DNA of 64,000 nucleotides, from NCBI GenBank assembly GCA_035236585.1, contig CP141130.1:80361944-80425943 (forward strand), given 5' to 3'. Origin of the DNA: Warburgia ugandensis. Lineage: Eukaryota > Streptophyta > Magnoliopsida > Canellales > Canellaceae. The notes beneath the pieces are model-generated. The model made no database searches and was not told the DNA's origin. It saw only the letters and a program-made list of their open reading frames with translations. Positions 23,507 through 34,900 of the stretch are shown here, in pieces. The stretch's first letter is position 1, and each line of letters starts with the position of its first letter. The position numbers were made by a program, and so were the translations under genes.

Positions 23507-25400
23507 AAGACGGTAACCTTATCTTCTTTTTGACTTGTTGTTACCTTGTCTCACTTGTACTGTATTTTCTGTTTGTATACTTGAGAAGTTTCAGGGGGAT
23601 TTCTTTTGATGGTTTCCACTTTCCATAGTGTTGTTGATCCATGCTCATGTATAAAAGAATAGCCATTTGGTTGGTTTGCTTCTGTTTGGAAAGCCCTTAG
23701 ATTGATTTTTTGATATGTCAGATTTGGAAAAGGGAAAGAGATGAGATACACTGAAATTGCTCTTATCTTCTTGGGACATGATGTGTTTTACAGGTGTTCC
23801 CATTAGGTATAGAGTATCTGATTATTCTACAGACAGTAATGCTGCATTTTTTTCTCTCAAATAGTATTGCTTCCCTGATATTACATTCATAGGTCAGTAT
23901 TTGCTGTTGCATACTGGAGTTGTAAGCACACATTGAAGATGTTTTTCTTGCTTGAGAATACATTGTTCCCATCCCTTTTTTCCCCTTGGAAAGACAGTTT
24001 TTTCTATTTATAAATTGGCCCTGCATCTTCTTCTGGAGATTTATAATGTCTGATACCGTATGAAGTCAAATCAATAATTTTCATTGTTTGAGAGCGGAAA
24101 GATGAGCTATTTCCAACTTCTAATGATTCCCTGAGATCTACAGACTGTTAATGTTTCATTATCGATATCTTTTGTTAAGGAAAAACAAGAGAATGCAGAG
24201 TATGCGTCAAAGTAATGAGACAAGTCGTAGCGGCTGGATGTTGTTGATGACAGAACACTACTCTTGCTTTCTTACAATTGAGTATGCGTAGTTCAGGAAG
24301 TTACAGGTCCTTCTCTCTTGTGCTGGTTTTTAGTTGGCTCGTTTGGACTCTTTCACTTAGGGGGGGGTGGGGTGGGGGTGGTAGTTGAAAGTAACATGGG
24401 GGTTAAGCTGCCAATGAATTCATGTTGCCCTTGGTATGAACGGTTTATCTACTCACCTTACCCCATAGCGTTGCCAGCTGCTTTGTTTCAATTTTGGCGT
24501 GTACCCTGTTGCAAAACACTTGTTGTGTTAGTATACCAAATAAATTGGCTGTTGGCGTGAGAAAGCTGGACTGTAACAGATTCAGGTATGTCGATGTTAG
24601 TCCGGAGACGGGACAAACTAACTGGACCACGACCTTGGACCACAATTGCCGCATTTGCATGCAGAAATTGCTCTAGAACGGTGTCTGTTTATCAACCGTT
24701 TTAAAAGATAGCGAGGAATTTGACAAGTGTGTTCCTAGTGGACTGAAAGGTAGACTTCTTGCCATTTTAGAGGTTTGAAGGTTTTATTGTTGCTCTGCGA
24801 TGGACTGATCCAGTTTCACTCATTGGCCTGATGGGATGATGAAATGTGTTGGCTAAGGCCGAAAGGATCCTCTAGTCATTCGAGGGCCGTATTTAGACGG
24901 ATTTGCGATTCCTTGAGCACTCTGGGTGTCGTGTTTAAGACGAGTGCCGCGTTAGGACACGTAGAAACCCACTTTAACTGTCATTTAGGGTGCGATTTGA
25001 AGAAAAAGCGGCGGAAACTGCTTTTTTTTTTGGCATTTTTTTAACCGAAAGCTTTCATCTAATTCAATATTAAATCTCACATATTCTTTTTAAGTGCACT
25101 AAGGGCCTCCTTTTTTTAGTTTCTTTGAATTGAAAAATAGACAGTTCGGTGATATATATAGCGTTAAATTGCTGGTGTAAAATGTAGGTGACATTTAACT
25201 AGTCAAGGAAAAGGTTTTTAACTGTCATTTTTTAGCTAATTAAATATCACCTAATCTTTCTACCTGCATGAAACAACTAAAATTAACACACCCTATATAT
25301 ATATATGGGAGCAGTAATTTCATTAAATAGTTGCAAGTGTTTTTATTTTATTACTTTTTTTCAGCCAAATAAATGCCACTTGCACAAAATAGTTGAAATT
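23507..25400 (+). other. MRF 3' region and intergenic sequence
   Basis: The first 200-250 bases after the stop are T-rich and probably form the 3' UTR; gtataaaagaat near 23649 is a possible polyadenylation context, but no canonical signal is decisive. The rest has no supported gene. A G-rich block at 24360-24382 (eight G, then GGGG, GGGGG and GG separated by single T) is a G-quadruplex candidate. Confidence 0.6.

Positions 25401-25402
<2 letters not shown>

Positions 25403-25461
<59 letters not shown>
25403..25461. repeat. (CT)n(AT)n microsatellite at LINE 3' end
   Basis: About 15 CT units followed by about 14 AT units. It abuts the 3' end of the minus-strand LINE copy that starts at about 25465, as expected for the simple-repeat tail of an RTE-like element (read GA/TA on the LINE strand) or for insertion into a microsatellite. 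Confidence 0.85.
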
Positions 25462-25464
<3 letters not shown>

Positions 25465-25465
<1 letters not shown>

Positions 25466-27700
25466 TGTAGGGGTCGACTACATGAATCTTATTCATTCAT
25501 TTCTCTCTATTAATTACCATGGCTTCATTTAATTCTAAAGTTTTTAAATCTTTTCTCACTATTGATGTCCACGTTCTTTTGGGCCTTCCCCTTATCCTTT
25601 TAGAACCTTCTACTTATATCGCCTCACTCCTTTTAGCCGGTTTCATTTTCGGTCTCTTTTGAACATGTTCAAACCATCTAAGTCTAATATCTCTCATATT
25701 CCTATTGGTGCTATCCCTAAATTTTTTCTAATAATTTCATTCCTTATTCTATCCTTTCTTGTCTTACCACTCATCCATTTCAACATCCTCATTTTTGCAA
25801 CGCTCATCCTATGGGCATAATGTTCCTTAATTGCCCAACACTCTGATCCATAGAGCATGACTGGCCTTGTGGTCATCTGATAGAACTTTTCTTTTAGTTT
25901 AAGTGGTACCCACCGATCACACAAAACTCCAGATACACATCTCCATTTGTTCCAACCTACTTGGATTCTTTGGGTAACCTCCCTCTCAATCTATCCACTC
26001 TCATGAATTATTGATTCTAAGTACCGAAAGTGGTCTTTTTCGGGGACTTCTTGGTTATCAATCTTGACTAGTGTTCCATTCCTACTCCTCTCCTTACTAA
26101 AATTGCATTATATATATTCTGTCTTAGTTCAACTAATTTTAAATAATTTAGATTCTAATGCTTCTCTCTATAACTATAGCTTTATGTTTATACCCTCTCT
26201 TGCCTCATCAAGTAAGACTATATCATTTGCAAATAGCATGTACCAAGGAATCTCCTTGTGCAAATATTTTGTTAACTCATCCATAATCAATGTGAAAAGG
26301 TATAGGTTCAATGCAGATCCTTAGTGTGATCCTATAGTGATAGGAAAATCACTGGTCTCGTCACTAGTGGTCTTAACATTTGTTACTGCTCCTTCATACA
26401 TATATTTAATTATATCTATATATCCCCGCAAAACCCCTTACTCGCCCAACAACTTCCATATTTACTCTCTAAGGACTATATCATAAGCTTTCTCTAAGTC
26501 GACAAAGATCATATTGAGGTCTTTCTTCCACTCCCTATATTTCTCTACCAATTGTCTTAGTAAGAAAATAGCTTCAATAGTAGACCTCTCAAGTATGAAA
26601 CCAAACTGTTTTTCTGATACACTTGTCTCATATCGTAACCTCTTCTCAATCAGTCTTTCAAAAAGTTTCACAGCATGGCTCATAAGTTTAATCCCTCGAT
26701 AATTAGTGCAGCTCTTTATGTCTCCTTTATTCTTATCAATTTGTACAATAGAGTTTTTCTCCACTCATCAGGCATTTTCTTTGATTTTATAATCTTATTA
26801 AACAACGTTATCAACTAAACTATCATAATCTCTTATATGCTTTCAAACCTCTATTGGTATACCATCGTCCCCAATGGCCTTTCTTGATTTAATCTTTTTA
26901 AAAGCCTCTTTCACTTCAGGTATTCTAATCCTACATTCATATATATAATATCCAATATTAGTTAGATTTATAGTATTTTCAATCCCTATATTCTCAAAGC
27001 CAATTTCATTTAACAATTTTTGAAAGTACATTTTCCACCTTTGTTTGATCTCATCATCTTTGACTAACATCCTTTGATCATCACTTCTAATGCACCTAAC
27101 ATGATCTAAGTCCTTAGCATTCTGTCCTCTTACTTTTGCAAGTTTAAACACATCTTTCTCACCTTCTATTGTCCCTAGGCTATTATAGAGTTCATGATAT
27201 TTTTTAAGTTTAGCCTCACTTACTATTCTCTTAGCAACCTTTTTAGCATTCTTATATTGTTCATAATTTTCATTATTTCTAGTCTTTTGCAATGCTTTAA
27301 AATATATCTATTTTTCTTTAATAACTTTTTGCACTCTTTCACTCTACCACCATGTTTCATTTATTAATTGTCTTTTACCTTTAAATATACTCTTAAGACA
27401 TCTTTTACTACTTTCTTAATGGACTCAGCAATATTAATCCACATGGTATTTACTTCTGTTTCATAGATTCAATTTCCTTCTACCATGACCTTATTTGTAA
27501 ATAAGGTTATTTTCTCCTTTTAAGTTCCATCACTTAGTTTTTGAATACTATTAAGTTCATTTCCTTTATTCCATCTTTTGATATGGATATCCATAACCAT
27601 TAACCTATGTTGTGAGATTAAACTCTCACTGGATATCGCCTTACAATCCTTACACATTGTTCGTTTAGTATTCCTAAATAGAAAAAAGTCTATTTGGCTT
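25465..27700 (-). mobile_element. RTE-like LINE copy 1, 5'-truncated and degenerate
   Basis: Read on the minus strand from 27700 downwards it gives, in order: the end of an endonuclease domain (SQIDFFLFRNTKR near 27690), a linker (frame 26843-27292, with RIPEVKEAFKKIKSRKAIG and DDGIP), reverse transcriptase (frame 26462-26764, with NYRGIKLMSHAVKLFERLIE and MIFVDLEKAYD), and the C-terminal region (frame 25694-25924, with MLYGSECWAIKEHYAHRMSV). This is the order and wording of plant RTE-type LINEs. Frameshifts and stops between the pieces rule out activity. The 5' end with most of the endonuclease is missing. Confidence 0.9.
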
Positions 27701-27904
27701 TTATGAAATTTATTTTTAAAAGTTATAAGTATTCATCCCTCTTCTTAAAAAGTGCATTTACAATAGCCAAGATACACACACACACCCCATCACACTAAGA
27801 GAAATAGACCAAGGTCCTAAATGGACCTTAGGCAAATGTATTTTACCTTTCCATTAAAAGGAGCCCACATTTAGATGACTCATTCATGTCATTGATTCAA
27901 ATTA

Positions 27905-27906
27905 AC

Positions 27907-27939
<33 letters not shown>

Positions 27940-27945
27940 AGACCT
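27905..27945 (-). repeat. (TGA)n tail of LINE copy 2
   Basis: On the plus strand a run of tca trinucleotides; on the LINE strand it reads gtcttgatgatgatg..., the simple-repeat tail seen at the 3' ends of plant RTE elements. Confidence 0.85.
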
Positions 27946-29150
27946 TATCTTGATTACGGGTTGGCCACATGAATCTTATTATTTCATTTCTCTCTGTTAA
28001 GGGTTTATTTAGCCTCAAAGTTTTTAAATCTTGTTCTAACTCAATAAAGTCTATGTGGAGTCCTTCCTCCTCTTCTTATATTTCTCTATCAATTGTCTAA
28101 GTAGGAAGTTAGCTTTTATTTTAGACTTCTCAAGTGATGAAACAAAATTGGTTTTTGGATACATTTGTCTCATGCCTTAGCCTTTTCTCAATCATTCTTT
28201 CAAAAAGTTTATAGTGTGACTCTTAAATTTGATCCCTAATAATTAGTACAACTTTGTATGTCTCCTTTATTCTTATAAATTAGTATAAAAGAACTATTCC
28301 TCCATTCATCTTATATTTTCTTTGATTTTATATTAAACAACTTTGTCAACTAAACTACTCCAGGATCTCTCATATGCTTCCAAACTTCTATTAGTATACC
28401 ATCTGGCTCTAGGGCCTTTTCTGATTTCATCTTTTTCAATGTCTCTTTCACTTTAGGTATTCTAATCCTACAATCATATCTATAATGTTTAATGTTATTT
28501 GGGTTACAGTACTTTCAATCCTTATACTCGCAAGGTAATTGTCATTTAGCAATTTTTAAGAGTAACCTTCTTACCTTTGTTTGATCTCATCATCTTAACT
28601 AGTACTCATTTATCATCGCTTGTAATGTACTTAACGTGATCTAAGTATTTATCCTTCCATTCTCTTATTTTTGCAAGTTTGAACACATCTTTCTTACCTT
28701 CTCTTGATCATAATTTATTATAGATGTCATCATGTCTTGAGTTTAGCCTTACTATTTATCTTAGCAACATTTTTAGCATTCTTATACTACTCAAAGTTTT
28801 CATTATTTCTAGTCTTTTGTCATGCTTTAAAATACAACCGTTTTTCTTTAATAACTTTTGGTATTTTTTCACTCCACCACCAAGTTTGCTTTATTGATTG
28901 CATTTTACTTTTAAATACTCTTAGGACATCTTTGGACACTTTCTTAATGAATTCGGCAATATTAATCCACATGGTGTTTACTTCTGTTTCATTATTCCAA
29001 TTTCCTTCTGCTATCAACTTGTTTGTGAGTGAGATTGTTCTATCCTCTTTTCACCACTTAGTTATTGGATATATATTAAGTTCATTTCCTTTCTTCCATC
29101 TTTTAATGTAGATATGCATTTATGATCTTCTCTCATAGAACAGGTTTTAT
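27905..29150 (-). mobile_element. RTE-like LINE copy 2, internally deleted
   Basis: A second copy of the same family in the same orientation. The region 28340-28830 parallels 26850-27300 of copy 1 (for example ggtattctaatcctaca in both), and frame 28820-29017 contains TWWWSEKIPKVIKEKRLYFK, the linker after the endonuclease. Most of the C-terminal RT part present in copy 1 (25560-26480) is missing, so 27960-28030 (3' end) joins directly to RT-proximal sequence. Confidence 0.85.
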
Positions 29151-29251
29151 TATTATAATTCTATCACTAATTCTTTTAACATATACAACTTTATTTTTTA
29201 ATTAGTTATCAACTACTAGCCTTATGTCATTTCTATTATTGTTGTTTTCTA

Positions 29252-29390
29252 TATACCAGATCTTATACCCATCAATTTTTCTAATTTTAACCTTTTCATA
29301 CTTGTTTATTAGATATACCAGAGCTTATACCCATCAATTTCTCTAATTTTAACCCTTTCCTACTTATTTATTAGATACAAACGATGTTAA
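29252..29390. repeat. About 65-bp tandem duplication
   Basis: The phrase atataccaga(t/g)cttatacccatcaattt...ttattag occurs twice in direct succession. The function is not apparent. Confidence 0.75.
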
Positions 29391-29929
29391 ATCTCGTATG
29401 TTTTATTGTATCTACTAACTATAGACTTTTACTTGTCAATGTGACTATATTTCCTATGATGATACAAATCTTATTCTCTTAAGTTAGCTTATTTACCCAC
29501 ATACTTCTCGACCCTTATGATATAAACCCATACCTACTTTTCACTACACTTGGGTTGTAGTGCAATGCGTCACTTTTGATGGAATGCTCCAGCAGCCGTT
29601 GCCCAATTTTGATGACACTCAGGATTTGATATAGCATGTTGCTTTTAAGGGAACGCCTAAGCATCCCATGCCCATTTTTCAATGTACTCCAAATCCAACA
29701 TTGCATGTCGCCTACAAGGGACACCCTAGCTTGAAAGATTTTTCATAATCAATTCATGTTATATTATGTTTGTTTAAAGTGAAGAAGTTGAAGATGATTT
29801 TCATTATTTTCTCTTCTTACATGCGAACGAATATACATATGTATATTCATTTGTAAGTATGAAAAATAATAATAATAAAATCATCTTCAACTTTTTCACA
29901 AAAGGTTTTACTTGTCAGTTAACTCTTGA

Positions 29930-30060
29930 CGCAACTTCCTTTTCTCTGTGAGCCCGGGACCGGTATCAATAGAGTTATACCAGTAGGAAGGCTTGAACCT
30001 CCAACCTTGTGGTTCCATCATTAAAAAGACCATGCTTTGAAGAGTTGAATTCAGACTTGT
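29930..30060 (-). repeat. Possible tRNA-derived element of a second SINE family
   Basis: On the minus strand, gttggaggttcaagcctt resembles a pol III box B, with a box A-like stretch about 35 bases upstream. It differs from the Au body. No target-site duplication was found, so this is only a candidate. Confidence 0.3.
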
Positions 30061-31807
30061 GTTTATACAAATTTTCAAAACGGTCCTTTTCTTGTGATAG
30101 AAAATTAAGTTTTCAATTGCTAGAATTATTCAGATTACATGCTGTTTGAACTACTAGTAATCAGCCAAGACAATGACATGAACCGATTAATCATCTAAAT
30201 GTGGCCTCATTTCATAGCAAATTTTGAGGGTTTATAGCTAAGGTCCATTCAGGCTGTCGGCCTAGAATTCCTCTATTTTAAATTGCATACGAGCAACCAC
30301 TATGCCAAACATCCGCAAAACAAATGTTGGGTGGGAATTTTTCCAAAGGATTGGTGTGTTGGTGGGTTGGTTGGATCTTCAAATTTGATCCCGACATATG
30401 TATCTGGTTGGATTTTACAACACAGTAAAACCTCTGATTTCTTTCCTACTGCTAGCATGTCTGTTGCTGTAAACAAAAGAATCCACAGCAACCATTTGCA
30501 CACCCGCTATGTAAGCAAGGTTTTGCCATAGTATATAAAATCAAGTCGGCACTACCAGAGGTTCTCACATACACGTTTGGATCATAAAAAAACCAGGATT
30601 TGTTCTCAGTTGGCAGGTTCTTCGAATCTTCCAATTTTGAGGAAAAAAATCTCTTGAACAGCGGAAGCACAAGCAGGCGTTCTGTTCATCTAATCCTTGA
30701 CGCAGTACAGCTATGAGTTAGCAATTGAAGTTCCTTGTTGTTAGCCAACTTCAGTGTTCAATGATGACAGCAGGTGGCTCATCCATTGATCAATTTGAAA
30801 ATAGCAGGTTCATCTCAGGCATTTATTTTCTACAGAAGTAGGAGGATACTCGAGCGTTCCATCTCCTGCATCCTTTGATAAGGCCCCACCAAAACACACT
30901 CTCCCTTGCCGGTGTATTGCTTATTGATTTGCAAGAAACAACTTCCAAAATTGAAACATTATCAAAATAGAAATAAATATAGTTAACACCAAAATTTGAG
31001 CAAGTTTCATACAACCTATTTTCTCAAGCCTAGTTATCTTATCTGCAACCAGATTTCCTGTGGTTCCCTGGAATTTGGATCAGGATAACATACAAAACCA
31101 TGCCCCCTCAAGAACCTATTCTACGAGATTTCCCAGACTGAGGATCAAGATAGCATACAGAAAGATGCCCCTTCAAGAACTTCACGGTTCCTTCCCTGCA
31201 GAAGCCAACAAACATCTTTGCCACTCCCTGAAATACATGAGACATTAAATCAGCCCGCTAGTACTTAGATATTTTAAAATCTCAAATTAAGAAAGATACG
31301 ATTTACCAGAATCAAATTTGTTTTTCAAAGCGACTAATTTATGCATCAAACATCATGAGCTATTCCAGAACAAATTTGCTCTCCTTGAAGGAATCCAAAA
31401 AGTTTTCACCCTGAAGAAAAACAACAGGAACATGGAGCATGAAATATCACCATTATAGGAAGGATTTACAGTATGAACTGGGACACGTCTTCATTTTAGA
31501 AAGTGAGTGTTGTAAAATCGTCTGGGAAAATAAAATGCTCTTTAACCAAATCCTCCATCAGTAGTTATTCAAATGGTTGCCGTATACACTACTAATGACA
31601 ATCATCTCTAGTTCTCTACATATAATTTGCATATCATTGTGCCACACACCTCACCAAGGTTGTTAGGCCTCCAAAGAAACAAATTAAGAATTTATAGGAA
31701 TGGGAAAGTAGACTGCAAAAGGTCAACTTTGACCTATCTCACATTGCAGTGGAAACATGCGAGGCCCAGTAATCTTATATTTTCGCTGGACTGCAACATT
31801 CAGATAT
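30061..31807. other. Region downstream of ALB4, no gene seen
   Basis: Short ORFs at 30283-31248 lack any recognised domain. The part next to 31807 is expected to hold the ALB4 3' UTR, possibly with further non-coding exons; no clear signal fixes its end. Confidence 0.5.
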
Positions 31808-31912
31808 CTAAGCTTCATTTCTTCCACTTTCCTGCTCCCTTCTCCTGTCAAGAGTGCCATTTTCAACAGATTCATTGTCCCTGTTTGTACCATAGACTTC
31901 GACAGTATCTTC
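31808..31912 (-). other. ALB4: Last coding exon of ALB4
   Basis: Too short for an ORF scan. An acceptor tgcattgcag precedes GAAGATACTG, giving 34 residues (EDTVEVYGTN...ESGRNEA) and a TAG stop. It is in phase 0 with the donor AAAG|GTGGAG at 35457, and resembles the acidic, Asn/Glu-rich end of Arabidopsis ALB4. If the 35457 donor is not used, translation would end at 35428 after nine other residues; that alternative 527-residue form could also exist. Confidence 0.75.
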
Positions 31913-34900
31913 CTGCAATGCACATGCAATAGATGATTCAACATTACTAATGGAGTATCATAATGTAACACTACTAAAGGGCAGTCCTAGTCCACGAAGC
32001 TCCTGCCTATGCGGGGTCCAAGGAAGGGGCGGACCACAAGGGTCCATAGTATGCAGCCTTATCTTGCATTTTTGCAAGAGGCTATTTCTACGCCTTGAAC
32101 CCATGACCTCAAGGTCACATGACGACAACTTTTACTGTTGTGCCAAGGTCCACTTCATAATGTAACACTACTAATAGAGTAAAATAATATGATACCACGC
32201 CCAAATCACAATGTAGAATATTTATGCAGGCTAGATGAAAAGAAGTGTGCAATATTTCTTACATGTGGTCAATACATAATATACTGTCAAAGGTAACTTT
32301 ATCTAAACAGATGATCTTGAAGAAATTTCTAGGAGTCCTTAAACCATTGGAAGAATCAGAGCCTCCGTGGAACTAGAAGGAAATTAGTGCACTCCTGTTC
32401 TTCTGGGGGAAAGCTTTAATCAGATGAGACAGGAAAGAGAAGAAACACAGAAATAAGAGACATGATATCTGCTTCATTCATAGTCATAATGGCGACTTCT
32501 CTATCACTTTTCAGATTCACTAAAAGTATGATATGCATGATATGGAGCCATCAAGATTAAGGATTTTATCCATATTTGAGCAATTTGAATGAATGATCCC
32601 AATTGAAGACATGCCTCACATGAACATCTACTGCGACTTGCCATCATCCTTGGGAGGATACAGTGTCAGCCTGTGCAAGAGAGCATTAAATGCAGCCAAT
32701 ATAGAAAAGGTGATACTTTTGCGAGGTGAGGAAACGTCAATGAACTGGACCATTTTAGCATTAAATAGTTACTTCTCAGGGTTCCACTTCCTATTTGTCA
32801 ATGTTTACTTGACACTTTTTCCTTCTTTTCTTTTCTTTTTTACTTGTGAATGGGGAAATCCCTTTACCAAATATGGATGAGATTCTAAATCCTTTCCATT
32901 ATTGATGCCACCTTCAGTGAATAATGGTCCCAGATCTATGATTAGAAGCATGGACTCGTATGTCAAAACAACAAAAGGTGTTAGACATGGCAACCATAAA
33001 CGGGAAAGTAATGGATTTATTAATCAAGCATGCAGATCACATAGATTCTCGTTGACACCCAGCTTAGATAAGTCAGAAGCTGAAAAGAATATTATAGTCA
33101 TAATAAATAATGAAATAAAGAACAGGAAAGTAAATTAAGAAAAAGTAAGACTTCTGCAGCACCAGTCACAGTGCCCTGCATTTTGCAGCGACACCCAATA
33201 GTAATACCAGAACACTCATGCGATGTTGGAACCAAATTGAAGATATCAAATATGTAAAGACTTTAACAGGACTAGTTATTAGTGTCACACTGTTACTCAA
33301 TGGTTCTACCTTTTGGTCGGATACATTCTATTGGGTGCTGTTAGCCAGGAAGAAATAGGACATGACTGCTGTTGTTTGAAGTTCAACCATATTTAACAGG
33401 AACCATGTAATGCCATTACCTGGCATGAAACAAAAAGTTGAGAAAAAAGAATGCACTCAATCATGAGTTAGTTTGCCAATTCACAGATCACAGATGCTTG
33501 TTGAGGTTGGCAACTAGAAGTTTAAAATCATTATCTCAGACCTAGGTCACATATGCAAATAAAATCTGCAACCATATCTATGATCAAGATTTAGATTACA
33601 CTATGTTGATTCTAGTTTGTCACATCTATGACAATGTTATATATGCTTCACTTACCTGTGACACCTAGAGAGCTGTGTAGGTCTAATAAGATGCTGCAAT
33701 ACTCATACTAGATGCTGCATGGATGCTTCTTTCAGTCAAAAACTATCATGTAAAACATATCTCATTCTTCAAATAAACTATCATGCTTTCTATTATTAGC
33801 ATGAGACATTTAATATTGTGCATTATATTAATATTTTTTCTTCAGCTTCAATCTAGTTAAGTTTATAATATTTTTACTTTATACATGTCCTTTGTTTCTT
33901 TCATAGTATAGGACATTCTAGCTGTATCCATCACTTGGATTTTAAAAAAATGCTGAACTGCATCTATTTCTTGCATCCATGTCTGCATCAACATCCAGGT
34001 CATCGTTACATTGACAAATGTAATTCATCTATTTGCTTACTTTATGTTTACATTCCTTACTATATGCATCTTTGTGAATGGGAGCCTTGGCACAACAGTA
34101 AAAAGCTGTCATGTGACCTTGAGGTTACAGGTTCAAGGCGTGGAAACAGCCTCTTGCAAAATGCAAGGTAAGGCTGTGTACTTTAGGCCCTTGTGGTCCG
34201 CCGCTTCCCCGGACCCCGCATAGGCAGGAGCTTCGTGCATCGGGGCTGCCCTCACTATATGCATCTTCATGAGCATTGACATATGTTGCAGGTTGCAAAA
34301 ATTGTTCATTTATATAGAGTATATGTTTCACATTCATATTTGAGATCTGTTGACCAGTTAGAGTTCTCACAGTTAATGGTTTTTGGAACCTTCCATGGAC
34401 AAGAACTGATATGGGGATTGAACTCCATTGCTATTCATGGTGTTTTGAACATTTCCTAGTTGATGATTTACAGTCTACGAGGCTCTCTTCAGAATCCCTT
34501 ATCACAGGGTTCTTACCACCTTTAAAGTGTTTGCCCATTCTGGATTTGTTTTGTGGATCCTAGAGGTTCCAAAATCTTGCTTTCTGCATGTAGATAACTG
34601 TGAACTATTGCGAGGTCAGGAATTATTGATTTCATGATAAAAATGGTTTTCGGGCAAGAATATTGGATCCAAAAGAAAGGAACAATTTCCAGAAAAAAAA
34701 TAAGTTAATTAGTTCTGGAAGTCATTTACAAAGTTCTTAGCTGTAACTATAGTTAGCAGCCCCTTGCATCATTTTGCTAAAGATTTTTAGCAGCACATAA
34801 TCAAGGTAAAACCATGCAGGCAAGTTCAATGTATTAATGCAAATGACTTCAAAGGCCGCATAAAATAAGATTAATTCCTAAGGACCCCTGTCGTTAGGTG

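Noticed and set aside
28704..29111. 135-residue plus-strand ORF
   Set aside because: It is antisense to the LINE copy 2 linker (minus-strand frame 28820-29017 has the TWWWSEK motif).
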